Origin: Tribonema minus
Taxonomy: Eukaryota; Sar; Xanthophyceae; Tribonematales; Tribonemataceae
Direction: 5' to 3'
NCBI GenBank assembly: GCA_017506865.1
Contig: JAFCMP010000390.1
Location: 744,001-808,000 of the forward strand
DNA: 64,000 nucleotides
Part shown: piece after piece, positions 12,101 through 23,018 of the stretch
Numbering within the stretch: position 1 is the stretch's first letter
How the letters are laid out: every line of letters starts with the position of its first letter
Position numbers and translations under genes: made by a program
Notes under the pieces: model-generated
Told to the model about the DNA's origin: nothing
Seen by the model: only the letters and a program-made list of their open reading frames with translations
Database searches by the model: none

Positions 12101-15100
12101 TTTTTCGATTGTCCACACTGGCACTTGAAGCATTCACCAACCATGAAAGCATGCTCCACCATATGCCCCGTGGACGTGTGGTCATGACGTCATTATTACA
12201 TGTGTACATCACACTGGGACGCAGGACAACGACACTGGCACAAATGTACCCACGTGTGCTGGCGAACTTTTCGGTTGTGGATGCTGAATTGAGGATGCTC
12301 GCCTTCACAGCCATGCGCACTCGTGTGCTGAGTGCATTATGAACGAGGGGGCATGCGGCAGACATCTCATCATGATCCTGCAATGCAATGCTCAGTTCTC
12401 GGCACACAGAGAAGACGTCACGTTGCAGCCCATCAATCTCATTGACGACTCGCATTGTCACGCAGTGCCCCAGGCACGCAGGCATCACGTTGCAGCGCAT
12501 CTACCATCCATTTCATTGACGCCCCGCCTCCCGCTCACCGCGTGCAGCTTTCCTACCGCGAAGCAAGAAGGGGAGTACCTGCTGGACGTCATCGACCCAA
12601 CGCGGCGGTTGCGCCGGCGCACCGCCTTCCTGCGCGCCATGATGGCGGCCGCCGTGCAGGCGGTTGCGTCCATACACGAGGCGGTGAGCACTGCTGCTGC
12701 ATGCCGCTTGTGTTGACGTTTGCTGTGCTGCTCCGGTGGTGTGCTGGTTCTATGGATGACCGCGGAAAGCGCCTGTCTTGACGACATCTGTACATGTGTC
12801 ACGCTGAATGGGCAGCCAAGATGGTGAGCATGGCTGACATGGAAGATGCTCAACTTAAAGACGTTGCCGCCGCGCGAAGCTGCCGCCGCCGCCTGCCGCC
12901 GCCGCCTGCCGCCGCCGCCTGGCTGCGGCGGCCACAGCGGCAGGTGCGGCCACCGCTGCGTAGCAGCAGGCGCTGCAGCGGCGGTGGCGACAGGTCTGGC
13001 GGCTGCAGCATCTTCCTTCATGTTTTCCGCATCGACCCTTCCTCAACCTCTAGGCCGAGCACAGGTTTTGCTTGCTGTCCCGAGGTCTAGTCAAGGATTC
13101 ACCTATTGGTGATACATGAAGTGGACTAGGAGGCGGTGACGGCGTCGTTGCAGCTAGTAGCTTGCACAGAGGCAGCCTGGGCGCTTTCGACGACAGCGGC
13201 AGCAGCCGCAATACTTATGGTGCCCAGGGGCAGCGGCAGCGGTGTGACTGCTGTCGTGATCGCCGCTGGAAGGGGGGAGATCGCAACGTCGCTGCGTCCG
13301 AAAGCACTGTGTGCGTTCACGTGGGCGCAAGCTCAGCGTGCTAGACAGCTTTGTGCTGCGCACCCTTCTTGTGCTTTTGTTGAGAGGGCCTGCCATGATT
13401 TCCAGGCGCACATAGGCTCTACTGGGTAGCTGCATGCCAAGACCAAGGGCGTTCGCAATTATAGCGCCTTCTGGCTTGCACACAAGGCCATGTGTTTGCT
13501 GACAATGACATGACCGAGAAGCACCGCTCGCGTTCCCGGCGGCGCCGCCGCATGTCGGCGCACGTGAGCGCTGCCATGACACCAGGTGCAGCTCATATGT
13601 GATGTAACGTACTTGATACCGTGCCGCGCTGGCCAGTGAGCGCGCGGCCGCGACCCTCTGCGGCTGCAGCCGCGTTTGGAGCGGCGTGACGTGACGCGAG
13701 CGCCGACAACGAGCGCGCTGTGCTAGTCCCGTTCGGAGAGCCATAACAACTTCTCTGCGCCCGCAACACATTGCGCAGGGCGTCGCGCACCGCTCGCTGG
13801 GACCGTCGAGCTTCCGCATCAACACAGCGGACGAGCGCACGCCAGAAACACTGACGGTGAGTGCATCTGCTGTAGGGAGGCGTGAATCTGGTGTTTCCGT
13901 GGCCGCAGAGGGGCCCGTGCCGCTGACTGCGTTGCATGCTACTGCCGAGGTGCGTGCAGTTTTGAGGCGCGGCGCTGCTCACTTTGCCGCTGAACAAACG
14001 GTTGTCAGGTGGCGGCAGGCTCCTGCACTGCCAGATTCCTCAAGTGCAACACTGACGCTGACCTGTGCACTTAACTGGGGTGCATCGGATGCATGTAGTC
14101 TAATGGCTTCCTGTATGCGGCAAGCCCTCACCCATGTTGTGGGCGCACTTGAGCGTGATTCATCCATGCAATTGGCATGTTTCATCAAGCCACAATTCAT
14201 GATGTGAATGCTCTGCAGTACTCTAATGTTTCAATTGATGCTGGTCCTCACATGCCCGCGGACCGTCGGGGCACGTTGGGATGCAATTTGAGCGGCCTGA
14301 TCTCATTCAGTGCTGCTTGCGGGACAGGGCTGAAATCGATGCGGTTGCCGCAGATGCGGCTGGCACGCTTGCAAGCGTGCCACTTTGATACGCTGCATCA
14401 GCACACGCGAATTCCGCTGCAAAACACTGTCTTCACTTACGCCGATGCTGGTGCGTCACTGGCGCATCTGGTGGACTTCGTGTCTGCATCACCGCTGCAC
14501 TTGATGTATGCAAACATCGACCGTGAACGCTGACTTACTGACGCCAATGCTGGTGCGTCACAGGTGCGGCTGGCGGACTTAGCATTTGCGTCATCGCTGC
14601 AATTGGTGTATGCAAACATCGACTTTGAATGCTGATTTGCTTACGAGTATCGACTGTGTATGCTGACTTGCCTGCGCCAATGCTGGTGCGTCACAGGTGC
14701 GGTTGGCGGACTTCGCATTTGCGTCATCGCTCGGCGACCCCGATGAGGCCACGCTCAGACGAGCGGCGCGCCTGGCCGGCATGCCCGCCAGCGGCAGGGT
14801 CAGCCCGCTGGCGGTGGCGTCGATCCTCGTGCGCGAGGACCTCCAGGTGAACAGCGCCGCCGACCATTGAAGTTGAAGTTGAGGTAATTGTCAAAGCAGA
14901 GAGGGGGGCGCACCGCACTTGCTACGGCGTGAACATCTGACGCGACGACCCAGATGCTGTGCATGCTGAGGGCACGCTTTAACACAATTGCAATGGCAAT
15001 GTGGTGCGCTTGTGCTGCACTGACATGCAGCGAGGGTGTGGCTGGGCTCTTTGGTAGCGTCGTCACTTGTGGCGACATCTTGGCTCCAAATATACGCAGA

Positions 15101-16484
15101 TACTCGGTGGGGGCGCCAAAGCGCGAAGACTGGCGGCCTTGCCAATTCCTTCGCGCAATGTGGTGACGGTTTGGCTTGGTGGCTTGCTCACCGCTTGAGG
15201 TACTGCAACGTTGCCGTGTGCATGCGATAACTGCCAGACTTACAGCAGCGCTGGCGGCACTGCTCACTGTTCTGTGGCTTGATGCTTTGCGACAGCGGTG
15301 CGCACAAGGAGTCAGGTGGAAGTACGCATTCGCGACGATCCACGCGATCTGTCGCTGACACATATGCGGCCAGCGTCATGATTGTCCGCAACTGTCCGCG
15401 ACACCACAGCGTTCACACGGCAAAGCAAGTCCCTGCCCGCTCCTGACGCTTCTCTGCCAAACGCACCGCACCAGACCGTGCACGCTGTGCAAGGCGTGAT
15501 CACCATCTGCTCCGTTCCTCGCATCTGCCGCTCGCAGTGCCTGGGGTACACGTTTCTCGAGCTGCTGCTCAGCTCTCTGTCAGAGGCCAATAGGGACACT
15601 GGCAGCAGCCCCATGGGGGCGGCAGTGGGGCGGCCGCAGCAGGGGGACAAGCCAGCGGGCGAATCGGCACCCGCGCTTACTCGGCCGACTGATCAGGTGG
15701 GGTGCATCAGTGGCAGGTCATGCCGCGGCGTATGGGTATGGAGTGTCTATGGGCGACAATGCCTTGCTGAATTGTGATCTGTAGCACTTGGCTGTTGCTG
15801 AGATGAATAGCAGCGGTGCTTATGTGCAGCTAGACATAGAGCAGCGCGGATGCCGAACCAACTTGCGTCAGTGCTCTCTGCTGGTGGGCAGGCACGCAGA
15901 AAATTCGGCTGCCCATCTGCAATTTGTGGATGCCAGTCAAACCCTGATTACTGATGCAGCCATGCGACGGAGCAGCGCGCCGCTGCGACGCGCTGCGCCC
16001 AGCGCTCCGCGCACATCGCCGCCGCGCCGCAGCCGAGCACGCGCCGCAGCCGAGCACGCGCCGCAGCCGCGCACGCGCCGTCCACGCGCTTCGGGCTCAC
16101 GGCTCCCTCCGACTCGCGTTCGAGTGCCAGCACCGTCATCTCTTACAGCGACGACCGCGCGACCCCCCGTGCTCCTCCGCGCGCGCGCCGCAGACGTCCC
16201 TGCGGCGCCTCGTGGAGGACATCTACAAGCTGGACGTCACCGGCCGCTTTCGCGAGTACGCGGCCGCCGAGGACACGTGGTGCGCGGCGGTGGCGTTCCT
16301 CGACGAGGACGACGGCGCGGGCTGGGCGGTGCTGCAGGCGCTGATCGGCGGCAGCGGCAGCGGCGGCGGCGGCGAGGCAGCGGGGCCGAGCACTGCCGGT
16401 GCTGCCGCGCAGTCGCTGTCGGGCGCGCGCGCGGTGCTGGCGATGCCCTTTTTTGCGGCGGCACGTGCCGCCGCGAGCAGATAG
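9156..16484 (+). CDS. Plastid-targeted protein kinase-like protein, probably catalytically inactive
   Basis: Eight exons, 9156-9392, 10245-10552, 11662-11751, 12548-12683, 13779-13856, 14697-14846, 15538-15696 and 16194-16484, join without a phase conflict into about 482 residues. Residues 1-25 are a signal peptide (VVVVLLLQQLL) ending VASFTV, an ASAFAP-like plastid signal. A kinase-like fold follows: RVLLKEF supplies the ATP-site lysine (K125); GNELSVHQRL fits the C helix; GNMWLVFKWE fits the hinge; VAHRSLGPSS (261-264 HRSL) replaces HRD; VRLADFAFA (288-290 DFA) replaces DFG; and DLQCLGYTFLELL fits helix F. The catalytic Asp is therefore Ser and the DFG Gly is Ala, so phosphotransfer is doubtful. 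The C-terminal part is GRFREYAAAEDTW, FLDEDDGAGW and a low-complexity Gly/Ala stretch. Substrate unknown. One intron carries tandem copies of exon 6's start. Confidence 0.8.
10204..10239 (+). repeat. C-homopolymer polypyrimidine tract before an acceptor
   Basis: Runs of C, broken by single other bases, end a few bases before the AG at 10244 that begins exon 2 of the pseudokinase gene. The same arrangement occurs before at least eight other acceptors in this window. Confidence 0.75.
14441..14735 (+). repeat. Tandem copies of an exon start with its acceptor
   Basis: Three copies begin at 14441 (gccgatgctggtgcgtcac), 14543 and 14676 (both gccaatgctggtgcgtcac), so periods are about 102 and 133 bp. 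The third copy holds the functional acceptor and the exon reading VRLADFAFASSL. The second repeats the same acceptor tcacag and would read VRLADLAFASSL before diverging. The first lacks the AG. An extra 30-bp sub-repeat (atcgactttgaatgctg and atcgactgtgtatgctg) lies between copies two and three. Confidence 0.8.
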
Positions 16485-17552
16485 GCGGCGCGTGGTTCGC
16501 TGATGCTGCTCTCGCGGCAGTCGTAAGTAACGGTAGCGTTGAGGCCGGCGGCCCAGTGCGGAAGCGCACATGGCTGCTGCATGGCGCTTGCAGTGCCCGC
16601 CGAAGCACTGCGAGGTTCGTGTTTTGCTGGAGCGGCGGCGCTGGGTGCATTGCACATACTTGCACGTATGCGGCTTGTGGGGCGCTCGCATATATGGCGG
16701 ACATCACATAACGACGGAGCACATTAAAGCCACACAGCCATTGCTTGCTGCTGGCATGAGACAGCATTCATCAGCTCAAGTACCTCTCCATACTGCAAGT
16801 ACATGGCAAGAGAGGCTGCAACGGTCAGCTCTCGGCCGGGCATCTGCATTGGCTTTCCATTGGTGTACTACAGTAAGTGGTGTCTGCAGTGGGTTGCAGG
16901 CTAGCAAACCTGGTCTCCAGAAACGGGTTGTCATGTGCAGGCTGCATGCATGCTTGCTGCAGCCATGTGCATGTGGACACACGTTGCAGCCATCACACGT
17001 AAACATCATGCAATGCTGTCAGTAAACACCCTCTTGCCACGCTCAAACCTTGCGGCGCCTGTTCTTTACAACACTCTTAGCATGTTCATCGTGCATGTTT
17101 TCACCACTTCAATCTCTAAGCGTGTGTGAGCAGTCTTCTGATGCTCCATAGTCTGTGCCCGTGTTGCCTGTGTGCAAGCAACAACTCAAAAGAGACACTT
17201 GCCAGGTTGCATGTATACCAATGTCTGCATTGTGCTTCGACCATTGTCAGGATGAAATCTCACAAGGCCATCCCATACAGAAGTAGGTGCATTCATCTAG
17301 CGTCTGTTCTTCACACAGCCATAATCACTGTCGAGAACGCCTGCCAACTGATGGTTACAGGAGTTGGCTCTGTGGACCTGGGCTGCACACTGGTTTGAAG
17401 TGGGGTGTAGTAAAAAAGTTCACCAGTTTCCCATTTTGCAATCTTCAACTCAAACTTCTGCAACCGACAACTTCAAGTTGTGAATAAAACTGAAAAAAAA
17501 AAATCACCTCAGGTTAGGTAGCCAACGGCGGTGTCCGCAACAGCAGGCAGCG
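16485..17552. other. Intergenic, no gene seen
   Basis: Spacer between the pseudokinase and the ankyrin gene. No supported coding frame. Near its right end is AATAAA at 17483 followed five bases later by eleven A (17493-17503), the shape of a retroposed mRNA 3' end or an ordinary A-rich tract. Confidence 0.5.
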
Positions 17553-19367
17553 ATGGGATACTGTAGCAGCATCGGTCGTCCTGGTACGACACTAGGAGCG
17601 GGGAAAACCAATACGCCATCGATATCTTCAGTTCAGCATGAGACAGCAATGGATGTCTGGGAGGTCGACAGCGAAGACTGCCCCCCTAGCGCAGCAGATG
17701 TCGACGATGCGTGTGTGGAAAGCATCATCTCCTTCGTTGGTCCAGGACACTACATGCTCCTGGCCTGCTGCAAGCGCTGGCAGCACGCGTATTCAACTTG
17801 CGAGGATCAGCTCAAAATGGAGACCGCAGTCGAGAACGTCACTGGCAGCCTCTCGCTCATTCAGTGGGCTGTCAATGAGCACGGCGGCGGGCTCCGCATG
17901 AGCGCCAATACCTGCGCCATCGCCGCTGGCGGCGGCCATTTCGCCTCACTGCGGTGGCTGCGAGAGCAGGGCTGCGAGATGGACCAGCGGACTTGCGCGG
18001 GGGCAGCAAAGACGGGAGAATTCGCCATGCTGTTCTGGGCTCGCGCTAACAATTGCCCTTGGGACAGCAGCACGGCAGTAGAGGCGCTGCAGAGGCGTGA
18101 CTTTGCGATGCTGGAGTGGGCGGTGAACACCGGTCTCGAGATCAGGAACAAGGAGACAGCCATGGCGGCGGCCAAAGGGGGGCACCTGGGGGTGCTGAGG
18201 TCGCTGCGCATGCGGGGGTGGGTCGCCGGTGTGTCTGAGCAATGCGCAGCCGCCGAAGGGGGGCAGCTCGAGGTCCTGCAGTGGCTGTGGGAGCTGTGCG
18301 CCTTGCACAAGACAGGCGTCAGCACCTGGGCCGCGAGAGGAGGGCACCTGCACGTGATCGAGTGGCTCGATACGATGCCAGGTGTATTCGTGGAGAGAAC
18401 ATGCGCATGCGCCGCGGAAGGCGGTCATCTGCACGTGCTGCGGTTTACACACGAGCACGGGTGTCCGTGGGACAGCAACGTTTGCTATCTGGCAGCGATC
18501 GGTGGTCACCTAGACGTGCTGCGCTACGCCAGAGAGCACGGGTGCCCGTGGGTTGGGGAGGAAGTAGCCAGGTGCGCTGCAGCCGAGGGGCGCCTGGCGG
18601 TCCTGCAGTGGGCCATCGAGAACGGCTGCGAGTGGGACGAGGCGGTTTGCGAAATAGCAGCGCAGGAGGGGCACGTCGACATGCTCGAGTGGGCCGTTGA
18701 CAACGGCGCGCCATACGAGTACTCCAACCTGGCCGTGCACGCCGGCATCGCGGGACAGTTGCCAGTCGCAAAGTGGCTCCGTGCGCGCGGCCAGGACATT
18801 GCCGAGCTGCTGCTCAACGCCGCGCGCTACGGGCACGTCGCCGTCGTCAAATGGGGCGTCTCGACGGGCGCCGCTTCGGACGATGCCGTGCGCCCGCTCG
18901 CGTGCGCCGCGGCGGAGTGCGGGCGCATCGAGGTCCTCGTATGGATGCACGCCGCCGGCCACCTCGCGCCCGATCGTTGTGCGCGGCGGGGCAGCCCCGC
19001 GGGGCACTTCAGCGGCGGCGGCGGTGCCAGCGGCGGTGCCAGCGGCGGCGGCGGCAGCGGCAGCGGCGGCGGCAGCGGCGGCGGCGGCGGCAGCGGCGGC
19101 GGCGGCAGCGGCGGCGGCAGCAGCGTTGGTGGCGGCGGCGCGCAAACTGCAAGCTCAACATGCACGCTCGCGTTGCACGCAGCGCGCAGCGGCCACGTGC
19201 GCATCCTGCAGTGGCTCAAGGCCCACGGCCTCTTTGAGGCGCGGGGCGTGTACGCGCAGGCGGTGGAGCACGATCACGGCGACGTGCTCGTGTGGGCGTT
19301 CGCGAACGGGTGCGAGTGGGAGGAGTCCGCGCGCAGCGCGGCCGCGCTCAAGAGGAAGAGCTGCTAA
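17553..19367 (+). CDS. F-box-like/ankyrin repeat protein
   Basis: One uninterrupted frame of 604 residues. After about 45 variable residues comes an F-box-like helix pair (VESIISFVGPGHYMLLACCKRW, broken here as VESIISFVGPGHYML and ACCKRWQHAY, residues 52-82). Next are about a dozen ankyrin-type repeats of 26-33 residues with the unit GHLDVLRYAREHGCPW, residues about 95-480. A Gly/Ser tract (about 483-530) encoded by GGC/AGC triplets interrupts the array before a final repeat and the C-terminus at KRKSC. Ankyrin arrays of this GCPWD type form large families in brown algae and other stramenopiles; with an F-box-like start, a substrate-recognition role in ubiquitin ligases is possible but only inferred. 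The lack of introns contrasts with every multi-exon neighbour and would fit a multicopy or retrocopied family. Confidence 0.9.
   Translation: MGYCSSIGRPGTTLGAGKTNTPSISSVQHETAMDVWEVDSEDCPPSAADVDDACVESIISFVGPGHYMLLACCKRWQHAYSTCEDQLKMETAVENVTGSLSLIQWAVNEHGGGLRMSANTCAIAAGGGHFASLRWLREQGCEMDQRTCAGAAKTGEFAMLFWARANNCPWDSSTAVEALQRRDFAMLEWAVNTGLEIRNKETAMAAAKGGHLGVLRSLRMRGWVAGVSEQCAAAEGGQLEVLQWLWELCALHKTGVSTWAARGGHLHVIEWLDTMPGVFVERTCACAAEGGHLHVLRFTHEHGCPWDSNVCYLAAIGGHLDVLRYAREHGCPWVGEEVARCAAAEGRLAVLQWAIENGCEWDEAVCEIAAQEGHVDMLEWAVDNGAPYEYSNLAVHAGIAGQLPVAKWLRARGQDIAELLLNAARYGHVAVVKWGVSTGAASDDAVRPLACAAAECGRIEVLVWMHAAGHLAPDRCARRGSPAGHFSGGGGASGGASGGGGSGSGGGSGGGGGSGGGGSGGGSSVGGGGAQTASSTCTLALHAARSGHVRILQWLKAHGLFEARGVYAQAVEHDHGDVLVWAFANGCEWEESARSAAALKRKSC
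19010..19140 (+). repeat. GGC/AGC trinucleotide tract inside the ankyrin gene
   Basis: About 130 bp of GGC and AGC triplets encode a Gly/Ser linker between two ankyrin repeats. The reverse strand and the other frames also stay open across it, producing spurious poly-Ala and poly-Arg frames. Confidence 0.9.
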
Positions 19368-22300
19368 AGCGGGCGCTCGCCGTCACGCTCGGAGCTCGGG
19401 TCCGTGCCGGAGAGGAGGACGCGGTGTAGATTGCGCAAGTGAATGCGCAGAGAGCGGGCATGCATGCATATGTAACTGCCGTATACAACATTGATTGATC
19501 CCCCCCGCACATCAGCTTTCAGGTCTGATATGTCACTTACCAAAGTAGAACCTCTAGGGGGGCCCGTCTTACACAACGTACCCCCCGGCTTAGCGTCACG
19601 AAGGCTCTTGGAGGTGCGTCATAGGCGCTGAGTCATGGGACACTAAGCTCTGCGGGACTCAATGAAAGAAACCACAATATCACCATATACACCATGCATG
19701 GGTTGCTGGTAGCGGACGGGGCATGGGCTGAGAGTTGCGTGCGTGCAGTGGCACCTAGACGTGCCCAAAATGGCAGTTCGTTACATAGCAAAGCAACATG
19801 TGTAATTCGTCTTCAGCTTTCAGTCTTTGATCAAATCATGCAATGCGAAAGCACCAGCAACGGCACCACAGCACATGCTCGTTCATGCACTGCAGGTGGC
19901 CAGATACGCATTGTCAAGGCCACCATGAACTTGAAGTACTCGTTGACGACACTCAGTCGTGGAGCATGATCGAGATAACACCATATATCATAGTCAATCA
20001 GCCCCGTGGCTCATTGCAAGGCAGACGGGGCAAACGCCCGCTCATCATAACAGGGGGGGCGTGAGCAGCCTGCAGCATAAGCGGATTTGTCTGGCCCCAC
20101 ACCTCCTTGCTGAGCGCTGCTCACTCCATGGCTGACCTGGGACTCCGTGAGCACATCCTGACTTTTCTCATCACCACGATCTGATCACCTCTACAATGGC
20201 GTGTATGAGGGTGTGGCATACTTCTATAATGACCACGTTTGCAAGCAAAAACACGAAGACAGCCACCCAAGAGATTCACGAGTGCCTTGAAGTTGAAGTG
20301 TGATATTCAGCTGAATCACGGGCAGCCAGTTGCCGCCATGACCCCGCCCGTAGGACCAGTGTGTATGCGTGCTGCCAAGTACGTGGGCACACAAAAACTA
20401 CCCCCCCCCCCCCGCCACTGCAATGCATCACCCAGTCTCCCTTTCTATGTGCAATGCTCAGATCTTCGGGCTTCAAGCCAGGCAGGCAACATGTCAGTTC
20501 TGCTCTGTACGCGCGCTTCACTGGCCGCTGCACTGCAGCCATCGCAGTCACCGAGACCACTTCGCTAGCTGTCCAGCTGCAGCCGGCAGCCCTGTTACCG
20601 CCGCGGCTGCCGCCGCCGCTGCCGCTGCTGAGAGCCGCCCGTCTCTGCCGCTGCTGCTGCGGTACCGCCGCTGCTGCGCCCTAGCGCGCGTTCTCTCTTC
20701 CGTGCGGCGCAAAGACATTACCGTAGTCCAGCTTCGTCGCCAACACCTGCTGCGCGTCAACGTCCGTGTAGTGTACTCCACGCCCTGCTGCAGATCGCAC
20801 GGCTGCTTGTTCTCGTGCTTGACAGCCGGCGCCGCTGCCGCCGCCGCGCCCTGGCCATGCGCACGTGGTAATACGCCTGGCCATCATGCTGCCGTCGCGC
20901 GACCAGTGTGGCCCTGCGCTCATGTACATGGCACAGGGCCGCCGTGCATGTGCGAGACACGTTGAACGCGCCACGCGGTGGCAGCAGCCCATAGCTGCCG
21001 CCGCAGCCGCCACTGCAGCGCTGGTCAGATGGAGATGCGTAGCGGTGGTCACCAGGCATTGCGTAGCAGTGGTCCCATGGCAGCAGCTCGCGCAGCAGGC
21101 GTGGCGCCCAGCTGCCGCCCGTCAAACTTTATTTAACCTCAGTTGTGAACTTGGCTAAGAAGGGAAGTTCAACTCCAGATTGAAGTATGAAAAGTGCGCC
21201 TACCGCAGTGCAGAGTTTTCAACATCGTCCCTGCGCCGCAGAAGAGGTGCAAAGCTGTGCGAAGATAGCACAGGGTGTTCGTCTCCTGACAGTGACTGCT
21301 ATCGCAGCCAATTCGCCATAATGTTCTGCATAATCAGTGCTCTTGCACTGCCAACAGATGCCATTGCCGGTGGTGTATGTGTCGCCAGAGCCGTCACCGC
21401 AGCGGCCATCCACGTCGCGGGAGCGTCGCCGTTGAAGACATGTAGGGAAGGGAATGACAGCAGCAGCATGGCAGTGTGAGAACCAAGCATGCATGCGCAG
21501 CATACCACAATCACAACACTAGTGAGCACTGCATAAGCAACTAATAGCGCTGAACTCAGAAATTCTGTGCAAAATGGCTCATGATCACCGATTCGGGTGT
21601 GAACTGGGAGAGGCCTTTCCCAGTGTGAAGTATTCAAGCGCAATGATGCAGTGACAGCAGCAGATACGCTCAGACGTAACTTTTCGTTGCGATGGCCCTC
21701 AGCCAGCCCTCACCACACCTCCTCCCGGCAAGGCGCACCTTTATCGACCACCGCTAGGGCAGCGATATGGGGAGGAGGTTGGAAAGGGCTTGGCAGCGAG
21801 GCGCAAAGAACCAGCAGCCCAGCACCGCACCCTGGCAGGAGCCGCACCCTTGATCATGAACGACGTGGAGTGCGAGAGGAAGGGTGGCAGCGTGACTAGC
21901 GCTCTCGCCGTCGTGGATTGAGTGCCCTGGCGACCTGGCTCCAAGGAGCGCAATTGGCCACTGGGAACTTGCTAACTTAGGGTTAAGAGCGGGTCCCAAG
22001 GGATGCCCGCTGACGAGGCCAGGGGCGGGGCTTCGGGCTTGCTGTGAGGATGTCATCATTGCGCGCTGCTGCTGCTGCCATATCTAACTGCCCTATTTAC
22101 TGCAAGTCGACGGCTTCTCCTCTGTCTTACCTTCATGAACATGGACTGAGCCATTGCTTGAGGGCAGCAGGCCAGCCTGGCTTGCTTGAAGGCCGGAAGA
22201 CTTGCTGCGTCCAGCACGACGAATGGGCTGTGATTCCATTCGTCACTTCACTTCCCGGGAGAGGACTCGCAAAGGGACTCCAGGAAACTGCACGAGTTTC

Positions 22301-23018
22301 TTCTCGAGTCAGAGGATTTGATTGATTTGATTGTCCTCTGCTTGGACCACAGCTTACAGTAATTGAGCTGCCAACCTGCTTTGGCGCAACATCTTATTTG
22401 GACGCGGTTTCTCTCTGCGGCAATCGCACCAGACCTAGTGCAGCAGTGACATCGGGATTAGGCAACTTCGACACCGGGACTCGCCAATATGCTTGTCTGC
22501 AGAGCCAGAGGAGCCAGGTACGCCTAGCCGCATGCGCCTGCGATGCGCTTACCAACAGTATCCGATGCTTCATCATCGATCTATGCTATTCCAAAATAAT
22601 TGCTGCGATACTCAGACCTGTGATTGATTGCCTGCGACGCGCAGGTCAGCGTTGCAGCTGGCGCAGCGACATCGGTGCAGATCGCTGAGCCAGAATACAG
22701 GTGACCGAATCATAATCGTATCTGCATGACAAGCACAGGTGGTTTCGATTGCAAACACTGCGGTGCATTTTCGAAGTCAACAGCATGCTGGTCGACATGT
22801 CATTTGACATCTTCTAGACCTGCACATCGTACTGCAGCAGCAAAACGGTATTGCGTGCTGGTCATAATCATACCGCGTTTCACACAGAATTTGACACTTT
22901 CAGTGACGCTGTCACAACCTAGAGCTCACCGTTTGTGCCCTGAGCTTCTACTCCTCTGTTCACACCCTTCAGCTGCATGTAATACAGCATGCCATCCCTT
23001 GCGCGCTGGGCCATGCAG
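19368..23018. other. Intergenic plus unresolved 5' end of TIM50
   Basis: No complete gene was recognised in 3.6 kb. It holds a 13-C run at 20401, GCC/GGC-rich stretches around 20590-20690 and 20820-21030, and short repeats. On the minus strand 20787-20720 reads GVHYTDVDAQQVLATKLDY before a GT donor, which could be a lone exon, but no partner exon was found. The first TIM50 exon should lie in the right part. Candidates are ATG 22050 (MSSLRAAAAAISN, presequence-like) and ATG 22398; neither has a clear phase-1 donor. Confidence 0.4.

Noticed and set aside
15788..16711. 307-codon plus-strand frame overlapping the pseudokinase's last exon
   Set aside because: Wrong frame over 16194-16484; the other frame continues the conserved protein and ends in a stop.
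17553..19367. Ankyrin gene as an integrated giant-virus fragment
   Set aside because: Such ankyrin proteins also occur in phaeoviruses, but the composition matches neighbouring host exons and no other viral gene is nearby.
20681..21125. Ala/Arg-rich frames on both strands
   Set aside because: Driven by GCC/GGC triplets; only a 19-residue piece looked exon-like and no partner exon was found.
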